From contig CP002916.1 in the NCBI GenBank assembly GCA_000350305.1, positions 1,178,001 to 1,242,000 on the forward strand: DNA of 64,000 nt. The letters are read 5' to 3'. Source of the DNA: Thermoplasmatales archaeon BRNA1 (GTDB taxonomy: Archaea > Thermoplasmatota > Thermoplasmata > Methanomassiliicoccales > Methanomethylophilaceae). Positions within the stretch are counted from its first letter, which is position 1; each line of letters starts with the position of its first letter. Below the pieces are notes generated by a model, which was given only the letters and a program-made list of their open reading frames with translations, was not told the DNA's origin and ran no database searches. Below are positions 58,018-64,000 of the stretch, one piece after another. The translations under genes were made by a program, and so were the position numbers.

Positions 58018-58923
58018 TCACTCCGCCTTGATGTTCTGGGCGAGCTCTTCGCGGAGCTCTCCCATGGATGCGGTGCGCTCCGCGTAGGCATTGTGCTTGT
58101 GGATAGACTCCTCGGAGTCGGAGATCACGCAGACCTCGACGTCGTCGGGGAGGCTCTCGTAGTTGTGGACCACGAGGGTGAGTCCGTTCCTGACGACATC
58201 CTCCACGAAGCGGGTATTGGTGTGGGCGTTGATCACTACGCTGCCCTCGTCCTCCCTCTTCAGGAGCTCGTAGGTTGGGGAGGAGACGGACTTCTCGGCG
58301 AGGTCGATGAGGTCATCGGCCTCTACGTTGACATCGTCGTCCATGGTGAGGATGATGGAGCAGACGTTCCTCTGGTTGTGCGACATCATGGGGAATCCGG
58401 GCTTCTCGACACGAAGCATCTCGGAAACGGTCTCCTGGGCGCAGGGGCATGCGGTCATGCCGATGGCCTCGACGCCGATGGTCTTCCTGATGTCCCCGCC
58501 GCGGGTGGCATGGGCACCGGCGATGAGGGAATAACTCTCCAGGGTCTCCCTTCCGGAGGGGGTCTTGTTGGCCCTGAAATATTCCGCGCAGATGCTGACG
58601 TACGCATTCTCGGCGTACTCGTGCTTCACGAGCAGCTGCTTGACCATGTCGACCGCGAGGTTCTCCAGCCCGGGGTAGGGCTTCTTCACGCTCTCGTCGG
58701 CGACGGCGCGGAGGACCTCTACGTTCCTGGAGAGGTGGGAGCCCCTCTGCGCTGCGGGAAGGTCCACGAAGATCTCGATCTCGCAGTTGACGACGCTGCT
58801 CGCGGAGTTGTTGATCCCCGGCCTTGCGATGAGGACGGGTTTGCGGACACCGGAGACCCCTACCTTGGTCAGTTTGAACCCGGAGGAGCCCTTTCCGTAC
58901 TGTACGTCGCACTTCAATGCCAT
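58018..58923 (-). CDS. mptA: GTP cyclohydrolase MptA (type IB)
   Basis: 301 residues. IGVEAIGMTACPCAQETVSEML contains the metal-binding cysteine; RGSHLSRNVEVLR and FPMMSHNQRN (histidine ligand region) are typical of the FolE2/MptA family. It opens GTP as the first step of tetrahydromethanopterin synthesis, a methanogen cofactor. ATG at 58923, leader of a few nt after a strong TATA box. Confidence 0.94.
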   Translation of the reverse strand: MALKCDVQYGKGSSGFKLTKVGVSGVRKPVLIARPGINNSASSVVNCEIEIFVDLPAAQRGSHLSRNVEVLRAVADESVKKPYPGLENLAVDMVKQLLVKHEYAENAYVSICAEYFRANKTPSGRETLESYSLIAGAHATRGGDIRKTIGVEAIGMTACPCAQETVSEMLRVEKPGFPMMSHNQRNVCSIILTMDDDVNVEADDLIDLAEKSVSSPTYELLKREDEGSVVINAHTNTRFVEDVVRNGLTLVVHNYESLPDDVEVCVISDSEESIHKHNAYAERTASMGELREELAQNIKAE

Positions 58924-58950
58924 GGTTACCCCTTAGCCGAGAGATTACTT

Positions 58951-58960
58951 ATAATATATA
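58951..58960 (-). promoter_or_regulatory. TATA box of mptA
   Basis: TATATATTAT on the minus strand, about 33 nt before the ATG. Confidence 0.55.
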
Positions 58961-59004
58961 CGGCAACTACTTTTTTGGTTGTATCAAGGCTGCGATACAT
59001 CAAA

Positions 59005-59012
59005 TTTTATTA
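59005..59012 (+). promoter_or_regulatory. TATA box of rnhB
   Basis: TTTTATTA centred about 27 nt before ATG 59036, followed directly by the octamer TCTGGCAC (59013-59020) between the TATA box and the expected start site. Confidence 0.5.
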
Positions 59013-59035
59013 TCTGGCACATATATCATGCAATC

Positions 59036-59680
59036 ATGATGATGTGCGGTGTCGACGAGGCAGGAAGAGGCCCTATGATGGGTCCGCTCGTCGTCGGCGC
59101 GGTCTGGACCGAGGACGATTCCGTCCTCAGGAACATAGGCGTGAAGGACTCCAAGCAGCTGTCCCCCGCCCAGCGCGAGATCATGTTCTCCGAGATATCC
59201 GACACGGCGGCACACTGGGAGGTCGTCATCGTTTCCGCCGAGGAGCTCGACCGCCGCATGGCGGAGAAGAACCTCAACGAGGTCGAGATGGGGATGTTCG
59301 CCGAAGCGATCATGAAACACCCCAGCGACATCGTCTACATCGACTGCCCCGAGACCAACACCCAGAGGTTCGGTGCGATCATGAGCAACCTGACCGGCGG
59401 CCGCAGGGTGGATGCCGAGAACAAGGCCGATGCGCTGTTCCCTACGGTATCCGCCGCATCCATCATGGCAAAGGTCACCAGGGATAGGCTCATAGAGGAC
59501 ATAGCCAGGGAATTCGGATGCGACATAGGTTCCGGATATCCGAGCGACCCTGTTACCAAAGCCTTTGTGGAAAAATGGATTAAGGATAACGGTAGTCCTC
59601 CCCCACATACTAGGCGTTCGTGGAAACCCGTGAAGGACATGATGTCCAAGCGTTTCACGAGCAGTCTCGACAACTGGTGA
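59036..59680 (+). CDS. rnhB: ribonuclease HII
   Basis: 214 residues. GVDEAGRGPMMGPLVVGAV at the start carries the first two catalytic acids (DE), KDSKQLSPAQRE and the aspartate in IDCPETN follow, and KADALFPTVSAASIMAKVTRD gives the last acid. It removes RNA from RNA-DNA hybrids. Three ATGs in a row (59036, 59039, 59042) make the exact first residue uncertain. The frame continues 19 codons upstream without homology. Confidence 0.94.
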   Translation: MMMCGVDEAGRGPMMGPLVVGAVWTEDDSVLRNIGVKDSKQLSPAQREIMFSEISDTAAHWEVVIVSAEELDRRMAEKNLNEVEMGMFAEAIMKHPSDIVYIDCPETNTQRFGAIMSNLTGGRRVDAENKADALFPTVSAASIMAKVTRDRLIEDIAREFGCDIGSGYPSDPVTKAFVEKWIKDNGSPPPHTRRSWKPVKDMMSKRFTSSLDNW

Positions 59681-59685
59681 ACGAA

Positions 59686-60018
59686 ATGACCATGGAAGCC
59701 CAGATTCAGGGACTCATCGACAAAGCCAATCAGAGGATGTCCGAGGACGAGAAAGTCAGGAAGGAGGTCGAGAACCTTGTCAAGACTTTCAACATCGACC
59801 TCGGCGAGGAGAAGTACTCCTTCAAACTCGAGAACGCCGTCATCTCCGACTTCAGATGCGAGATGCTTCCCGCTGCGGACGTCGTCCTGACCTCCACCCC
59901 CGAGACCCTGACGAAGCTCATCGACGGCGACATGAGGCCCATGCGCGCCTATGTCACCAAGAAGATCAAGATCCAGGGCAAGATCAACGACCTGATGGTC
60001 CTCAAGAAGTTCTTCTGA
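59686..60018 (+). CDS. SCP2-like sterol-binding domain protein
   Basis: 110 residues. Pattern of the SCP2 fold: an amphipathic first helix (AQIQGLIDKANQRMSEDEKVRKEVENLVKTFNIDL), then strands YSFKLENAVISDF and ADVVLTSTPETLTKLIDGDMRPMRAYVTKKIKIQGKINDLMVLKKF. The last part (GDMRPMRAYVTKKIKIQG) is typical of the family. It probably binds a lipid or hydrophobic ligand. GGTGA is 5 nt before ATG 59686, just after rnhB. Confidence 0.85.
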   Translation: MTMEAQIQGLIDKANQRMSEDEKVRKEVENLVKTFNIDLGEEKYSFKLENAVISDFRCEMLPAADVVLTSTPETLTKLIDGDMRPMRAYVTKKIKIQGKINDLMVLKKFF

Positions 60019-60038
60019 ACCCCCTCGGACGGGGTTCA
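60016..60038 (+). terminator. hairpin after rnhB-SCP2 unit
   Basis: TGAACCCC/CTCGGAC/GGGGTTCA, perfect 8-bp stem starting in the SCP2 stop codon. Confidence 0.55.
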
Positions 60039-60044
60039 AAATCC

Positions 60045-60052
60045 TTTTATAT
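60045..60052 (+). promoter_or_regulatory. TATA box of initiator tRNA-Met
   Basis: TTTTATAT centred about 28 nt before the tRNA 5' end. Confidence 0.5.
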
Positions 60053-60076
60053 CAAGCGAATGGTAGGGCACACCAT

Positions 60077-60151
60077 AGCGAGGTAGGGTAGCCAGGATAT
60101 CCCGTCGGGCTCATAACCCGGAGACCGGTCGTTCAAATCGACCCCTCGCTA
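60077..60151 (+). tRNA. initiator tRNA-Met (CAT)
   Basis: 75 nt with A1-T72 acceptor AGCGAGG/CCTCGCT, anticodon arm with three G-C pairs (CGGG/CTCATAA/CCCG) that mark initiator tRNA, and T loop TTCAAAT. CCA follows the discriminator (60152-60154). It matches archaeal iMet and differs from the intron-containing elongator at 8.2 kb. Confidence 0.94.
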
Positions 60152-60220
60152 CCATTTTTCCGTTCCGTTTCCGGATGCCGACCGCATACTGGATCTGCAT
60201 AAATTCAAAAAAAAGAAAGG

Positions 60221-60235
60221 CGGGGCTGAGCCCCG
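60221..60235 (-). terminator. hairpin plus T run after the TPR gene
   Basis: On the minus strand CGGGGC/TCA/GCCCCG is followed by CCTTTCTTTTTTTTG, a classic hairpin and T run 10 nt after the stop. Confidence 0.6.
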
Positions 60236-60244
60236 TCGATATGT

Positions 60245-60790
60245 TTAGTTGAGAAGGTTCCTTGCCTCGTCCTCGCCCATGTCAAGTGCCTTGAGCATGT
60301 AGTCGAGGGCCTTCTTCGCGTACTTCACGCGTGCCTTGGGGTCGTCGAGGATCTCGCCGTACTGAGCAAGGACGTTGTTGTAGTACTCGATAGCGAACTC
60401 GGAGTAGAGGGAAGGTGCCATGGACTCGTCGATAGCGGCGGCCTCGTTGTATGCCTTCTCTGCCTCCTCGTACTTTCCGATGGAGATGCAGAACAGTCCG
60501 TAGGACTGATAGTACTCGGGGTGGCTGTCGTCGAGCTCGATTGCCTTGGTGTAGGCCGCCTCGATCTCGTCCTCCTTGACGCGGGCGCCGAACATCCCGG
60601 AGGCATAGTTCCCGCACTCGGCACGGCTGTACCAGCCCTCCGCATCGTCGGGGTATTCCTCCGTGAATTTCTTGAACGCGCTGAAAGCTCCCTTGAAGTC
60701 ACCCATATCCATCTTCTTCATCGCAGCATCGTACTTCTTCTGCGCCGCGGGGTCTCTGGCCGGTGCGTTACCGGCAGCGTCGTCTGCCAT
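60245..60790 (-). CDS. tetratricopeptide-repeat protein
   Basis: 181 residues. About three TPR units: MKKMDMGDFKGAFSAFKKFTEEYPDDAEGWY, IEAAYTKAIELDDSHPEYYQSYGLFCISIGKYEEAEKAYNEAAAI, and a final less regular repeat (YAKKALDYMLKALDMG). Soluble and acidic. ATG is 27 nt from the centre of a palindromic TATA element, so the mRNA is probably leaderless. Likely an adaptor for protein interaction; partner unknown. Stop is TAA. Confidence 0.85.
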   Translation of the reverse strand: MADDAAGNAPARDPAAQKKYDAAMKKMDMGDFKGAFSAFKKFTEEYPDDAEGWYSRAECGNYASGMFGARVKEDEIEAAYTKAIELDDSHPEYYQSYGLFCISIGKYEEAEKAYNEAAAIDESMAPSLYSEFAIEYYNNVLAQYGEILDDPKARVKYAKKALDYMLKALDMGEDEARNLLN

Positions 60791-60808
60791 GCGTCGGAAA
60801 TCGTGCAG

Positions 60809-60824
60809 ATAGTTTATAAACTAT
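60809..60824. promoter_or_regulatory. palindromic TATA element between divergent genes
   Basis: ATAGTTTATAAACTAT is a perfect 16-bp palindrome centred 27 nt from the TPR start and about 70 nt from the DUF3795 start. It can position TBP in either direction. Confidence 0.5.
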
Positions 60825-60886
60825 TTCGGCCGGAATCCCGTCCTGTGAGTGAAACGTATATTCCGCAGAAGAGACATCCGGCATCC

Positions 60887-61231
60887 ATGGACCCCATTGT
60901 CGCGTACTGCGGGTTGGACTGCAGCAAGTGCAAGGCCCGCATCGCCACCGTAAACGATGACGACGAAATGCGCAGCAAGATCGCCGAGGAGTGGTCGAGG
61001 CTCAACAACGTAGAGATCACTCCGGACATGGTCAACTGCGACGGATGCCGCATGAACGGCAGGAAGACCGTCTACTGCGAATCCCTGTGCCCCATCAGAC
61101 AGTGCGCCATGGCAAAGGGATATGCCACCTGCGCCGAGTGCAGCGAGATGGCGGACTGCGAAAAGGTGGGCATGATCTTCAGCAACGCCCCCGAGGCACG
61201 GGACAATCTGGCACATCTCAATATCCGTTAA
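60887..61231 (+). CDS. DUF3795-family cysteine-rich protein
   Basis: 114 residues. YCGLDCSKCKAR near the start, then CDGCRMNG, YCESLCPIRQCAMAKGYATCAECSEMADCEKV: twelve cysteines in the DUF3795 spacing, probably binding zinc or an iron-sulfur cluster. Found in methanogens and anaerobes, function unknown. Two more small cysteine-rich features follow (DUF2284), suggesting a redox or metal setting. Confidence 0.85.
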   Translation: MDPIVAYCGLDCSKCKARIATVNDDDEMRSKIAEEWSRLNNVEITPDMVNCDGCRMNGRKTVYCESLCPIRQCAMAKGYATCAECSEMADCEKVGMIFSNAPEARDNLAHLNIR

Positions 61232-61285
61232 GTTCCGTCCATTCGGCGAAAGTTGGTTATACGTAGGAACGCGGTTCCTTTCAGC

Positions 61286-61843
61286 ATGAACATGATGGAC
61301 AAATGGATCAAGTACGTCGGCGAGGACGGTGTCGGTTTCAGCCTTAAGGATGCCACCGTCCCGAAACCCACAAAGGAGGATGCCGAGTACTGCCGTAAGC
61401 TCTGCGAGCAGAACGCCTGCCACTGCTACGGCGTCACCTGGGGATGTCCACCGGGGGCCGGAACGCTCGGAGAGTGCCTCTCCGCCCTGAAGAAGTTCTC
61501 CAAGGCCGTCATCGTCTACTGCAAGTTCAAGGTCGACCACAAGGACAGGGTCATGATCGACCGTCTGTCGTCCGACACCCAGACATACATCAGGAAGTTC
61601 AACAACGGCCTCAGGAGCGAGGGATACAAGACCCTGGCGCTGGCTGACGGAGGATGCAACAACTGCGACCACTGCAGATACCCGGAGGCCTGCGACAACC
61701 CAGACCAGAGGGTGCCTTCCATCAGCGCCTACGGCATCATCATGATGCAGTATCTGGAGGACAACGGCCTGGACTTCAAGTTCGAGGACGGGTACGTCAC
61801 CCTCTACGGCATCGTCCTGTACAACGAGCCGACCGCGGACTAA
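61286..61843 (+). CDS. DUF2284-family metal-binding protein
   Basis: 185 residues. CRKLCEQNACHCYGVTWGCPPGAGTL at about 36-61 holds the family core (WGCPP), and the second cluster GGCNNCDHCRYPEACDNPDQR lies near 124. These eight or so cysteines probably bind [4Fe-4S] clusters. Archaeal and anaerobic bacterial members are uncharacterised. It starts 54 nt after the DUF3795 gene, perhaps in the same transcript. Stop is TAA. Confidence 0.85.
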   Translation: MNMMDKWIKYVGEDGVGFSLKDATVPKPTKEDAEYCRKLCEQNACHCYGVTWGCPPGAGTLGECLSALKKFSKAVIVYCKFKVDHKDRVMIDRLSSDTQTYIRKFNNGLRSEGYKTLALADGGCNNCDHCRYPEACDNPDQRVPSISAYGIIMMQYLEDNGLDFKFEDGYVTLYGIVLYNEPTAD

Positions 61844-61862
61844 ACGCGATAATATTTTATTA

Positions 61863-61883
61863 GGCGCACCCAATGGGTGCGCC
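61863..61883 (+). promoter_or_regulatory. 9-bp hairpin between DUF2284 and gatC
   Basis: GGCGCACCC/AAT/GGGTGCGCC is a perfect stem-loop. It follows a TATTTTATTA box by one base and covers the expected gatC start site. It is either the terminator of the upstream gene or an operator of gatCAB. Confidence 0.4.
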
Positions 61884-61893
61884 GGTCTTCCAT

Positions 61894-62166
61894 ATGGATA
61901 AAAAAGTCGTCGCACGTGTAGCGAAAACCGCTCACCTGGAGCTTTCCGACGAGGAGCTGGAGAAGTACAGCAGCGATCTCCAGGACATCCTCGATTACTT
62001 CAAAGTGCTCGACGAGGCCCCCGGCCACGATGGCGTCGGAGTGAACCCCGTCGACATCTCCGATGTTCTGAGAGACGACGTCCCCGATCAGGAGATCGAC
62101 TCAGCCGAGCTCCTGAAGGACATGAAGACCTACGAGAACTACATCAGGGGGCCGAAGCTGGTATGA
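61894..62166 (+). CDS. gatC: Asp/Glu-tRNA amidotransferase subunit GatC
   Basis: 90 residues. VARVAKTAHLELSDEELEKYSSDLQDILDYFKVLDEAP is the typical GatC start, and the C-terminal belt ENYIRGPKLV follows. It stabilises GatA-GatB. ATG 61894 was preferred to 61873, whose ATG is in the loop of the hairpin. Overlaps gatA by 4 nt. Confidence 0.93.
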   Translation: MDKKVVARVAKTAHLELSDEELEKYSSDLQDILDYFKVLDEAPGHDGVGVNPVDISDVLRDDVPDQEIDSAELLKDMKTYENYIRGPKLV

Positions 62167-63491
62167 GCGACGCCGACACCCTGTCCAAGCTCGTGAAGAT
62201 CAACGAGAAATACCAGATGTTCAACGACTTCGCGAAGGATGCGGAACTCGGGGACGCCAAGTTCCTGTTCAGCGCGAAGGACAACCTCACTTCCGTGGAC
62301 TTCGAGACCTGCGCCGGCTCCAGGATCCTGGAGGGCTACCGCCCCGTCTTCGACGCCACGCCCATCGCCAAAATGAGGAAGGCCGGGGGAATGCTCGTCG
62401 GGAAAACCAACATGGACGAGTTCGGATTCGGTACCTTCTCCGCCAACTCCGGTTTCGGGGTACCCCGCAACCCCTTCGACACCAACCGCTCCTGCGGCGG
62501 TTCTTCTGGGGGATCCGCCTGCGCCGCAGCCGTCCTCGACGACCACGTCTCCCTCGGAGTCTCCACCGGCGGATCCGTCTGCTGCCCCGCCAGTTTCTGC
62601 GGTACCTACGGGATCGTTCCCACCTACGGAAGGGTGTCCCGTTACGGTCTCATCGACTACGGGAACTCCCTCGACAAGGTCGGACTCCTCTCCGTGGATC
62701 CCAAGAAGCTCTCCGAGTATCTCCCGGTCATCTCGGGCAAGGACGAGAAGGACCCCACCTCCTGCTGCCAGCCCGAGCTGCAGATCAGACATGCGAAGAT
62801 GAAGTCCGTGGCCGTCCCCAAGGAGGCCGTCGACGGCATCGCCAAGGATGTCCTCGGCGCATTCAACGACGGACTCGAGACCCTGAAGGGGATGGGGATC
62901 GACGTGGAGTACGTCGACATGCCCGAGCTCCGCTACGCCATGCCCGCCTACTACGTCCTGGCGACATCCGAGGCGTCCACCAACCTCGCCCGCTACGTCG
63001 GAATGAGGTACGGGCACCAGGACGGCGACTACACCCTCGGATTCGACGCCTACTTCACCTCGTTCAGGAACAAATACTTCGGCGAGGAGGCCAAGAGGAG
63101 GATCCTGCTGGGGACCTATACCCGCATGGAGGGATTCCGCGACAGATACTACGCCAAAGCCCTGCAGGTCAGGATGGGCGTCATCGACGCTTACAAGGCG
63201 ATCTTCGAAAGGCACGATGCCGTGCTAACCCCCACCATGCCCTTCGTGTCTCCCAGGTTCGACGACATCTCCAAGATGACCCCCGTCGAGAGCTACAAGG
63301 CTGACTTCCTCACCGTTCCCCCGAACCTCGCCGGAACCCCACACCTCAACTGCCCCTGCGGATACAACGCGGACGGCATGCCGGTCGGGATGCAGTTCGT
63401 CACCGACCACTGGAACGAGGACATGCTCCTCACAATGGCCGAGGAATGGGACAAGATGTTCACCGTCAGGAAGGCGGAGGTGGTCCTGTGA
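62163..63491 (+). CDS. gatA: Asp/Glu-tRNA amidotransferase subunit GatA
   Basis: 442 residues, amidase signature family. Catalytic Lys in FLFSAKDNLTS at about 39, the Ser-cisSer-Ser region GGSSGGSACAAA and GVSTGGSVCCPASFCGTYGI with the catalytic Ser residues near 140. It supplies ammonia from glutamine for conversion of misacylated tRNA. Since archaea use GatDE for glutamine, this GatCAB most likely makes Asn-tRNA. Confidence 0.95.
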   Translation: MSDADTLSKLVKINEKYQMFNDFAKDAELGDAKFLFSAKDNLTSVDFETCAGSRILEGYRPVFDATPIAKMRKAGGMLVGKTNMDEFGFGTFSANSGFGVPRNPFDTNRSCGGSSGGSACAAAVLDDHVSLGVSTGGSVCCPASFCGTYGIVPTYGRVSRYGLIDYGNSLDKVGLLSVDPKKLSEYLPVISGKDEKDPTSCCQPELQIRHAKMKSVAVPKEAVDGIAKDVLGAFNDGLETLKGMGIDVEYVDMPELRYAMPAYYVLATSEASTNLARYVGMRYGHQDGDYTLGFDAYFTSFRNKYFGEEAKRRILLGTYTRMEGFRDRYYAKALQVRMGVIDAYKAIFERHDAVLTPTMPFVSPRFDDISKMTPVESYKADFLTVPPNLAGTPHLNCPCGYNADGMPVGMQFVTDHWNEDMLLTMAEEWDKMFTVRKAEVVL

Positions 63492-64000
63492 AGATCGGAC
63501 TGGAGATCCACGTCCAGCTCCCAACCAGGAGCAAGATGTTCTGCTCCTGCCCCACGACGGACGCGCCCGCGCCCAACACCCACGTTTGCCCCGTCTGCCT
63601 CGGGATGCCCGGATCCAGGCCCGTCCTCAACCGCCAGGTCCTGGTCTACGGAATCATGCTCGCCAAGATGCTGGGCTGCACCGTCACCGACACCACCTGG
63701 TTCTCCAGGAAGACCTACTTCTACCCGGACATGTCGAAGTCCGTCCAGATCACCCAGTACGACCACCCCGTCGGGGAGAGGGGGATGTACTACCTCAACA
63801 CCAAGGACGGGCAGACCAAGCCCATCCGCATCACAAGGATCCACCTGGAAGAGGACCCCGGGAAGACCAAGAGGACCTCCGACATGCACGCCCTCGTGGA
63901 CTACAACCGCTCCGGGATCCCCCTGGCGGAGATCGTCACCGAACCCGATCTGGCTTCCCCCGCGGAGGCGAGGGCGTTCCTCACCCAGCTGGTGCAGGAC
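63488..64000 (+). CDS. gatB: Asp/Glu-tRNA amidotransferase subunit GatB (partial, 3' end outside window)
   Basis: First 171 residues from GTG 63488, overlapping the gatA stop (GTGA). KIGLEIHVQLPTRSKMFCSCPT at the start, the zinc ligand pair CPVCLGMPGSRPVLN, and TWFSRKTYFYPDMSKSVQITQYDHPVGERG are diagnostic of GatB. It carries the kinase and transamidation site. Confidence 0.95.
   Translation, partial: MKIGLEIHVQLPTRSKMFCSCPTTDAPAPNTHVCPVCLGMPGSRPVLNRQVLVYGIMLAKMLGCTVTDTTWFSRKTYFYPDMSKSVQITQYDHPVGERGMYYLNTKDGQTKPIRITRIHLEEDPGKTKRTSDMHALVDYNRSGIPLAEIVTEPDLASPAEARAFLTQLVQD

Noticed and set aside
57976-59487. 503-codon frame across mptA and rnhB
   Set aside because: Spans two real genes in opposite directions and the hairpin; no family features.
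1-64000. CRISPR array, insertion sequence, prophage or integrase
   Set aside because: No direct-repeat array, terminal inverted repeats with transposase, or phage genes were found; the gene content is housekeeping.

Overview
This window is a chromosomal segment of a methanogenic archaeon, most likely of the order Methanomassiliicoccales (Thermoplasmata) and perhaps the family Methanomethylophilaceae. The evidence is an archaeal S10/spc ribosomal-protein and SecY cluster, aRF1, PurP-type purine synthesis, archaeosine synthesis (RaSEA), MptA of methanopterin synthesis, heterodisulfide reductase HdrB/HdrC, a hydrogenase maturation protease, an intron-bearing elongator tRNA-Met, and coding regions that end almost always in TGA, sometimes TAA, and never (as far as I read) in TAG. 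Absence of TAG fits a lineage that decodes UAG as pyrrolysine, though no pyl gene is present here. The family placement is inference.

Layout. 1-9.5 kb: a multi-zinc-ribbon protein, a sugar O-acetyltransferase, tRNA-Ala, an eL37-purF unit, a tight five-gene leftward operon (ArsA-type ATPase, charged helical protein, AMMECR1, dihydroorotase, YkgJ-type cysteine cluster protein), tRNA-Met with intron, and eS1. 9.5-12.4 kb: hdrCB, a LysR/ModE-like regulator and a hydrogenase maturation protease. Two identical-type inverted repeats (TTACC-N6-GGTAA) sit at the same distance from the TATA boxes of hdrCB and the protease gene. 12.4-24.9 kb: M16 and M50 proteases, PAC2, pyruvoyl arginine decarboxylase, a PAPS-reductase-like Fe-S protein, a GlcD-type oxidase, adenylate kinase, tRNA-Gln, a FluC fluoride channel, and a PhoU/TrkA-C pair divergent from MgtE.

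25-38.4 kb: purP, a type I membrane protein, GNAT, argS, aRF1, UMP kinase, D-aminoacyl-tRNA deacylase, a winged-helix regulator with a helical-repeat tail, pheS, trpS and unrecognised membrane genes. 38.5-54.3 kb: one long leftward run from uL3 through the S10 and spc clusters to SecY and an Oxa1/EMC3-like protein, ending in one open frame that joins cytidylate kinase to the Cbf5 pseudouridine synthase. The run starts behind a roughly 170-nt leader carrying two short ORFs. 54.4-64 kb: archaeosine radical-SAM enzyme, a NADH-oxidase-like flavoprotein, a TPD-motif nuclease, MptA, RNase HII, an SCP2-like protein, initiator tRNA-Met, small cysteine-rich proteins and gatC-gatA-gatB (cut by the window edge).

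Gene expression signals are consistent. First genes of transcripts usually have a TATA box about 25-30 nt before the ATG and so look leaderless. Genes inside operons use Shine-Dalgarno sequences or ATGA-type overlaps. Many transcript ends carry a GC hairpin, often followed by a T-rich tract. No CRISPR array, insertion sequence, integrase or rRNA gene was seen. The best candidates for something undescribed are the HdrCB regulator circuit (with an apparent ACG start codon), the Cmk-Cbf5 fusion, and an over-represented octamer TCTGGCAC.
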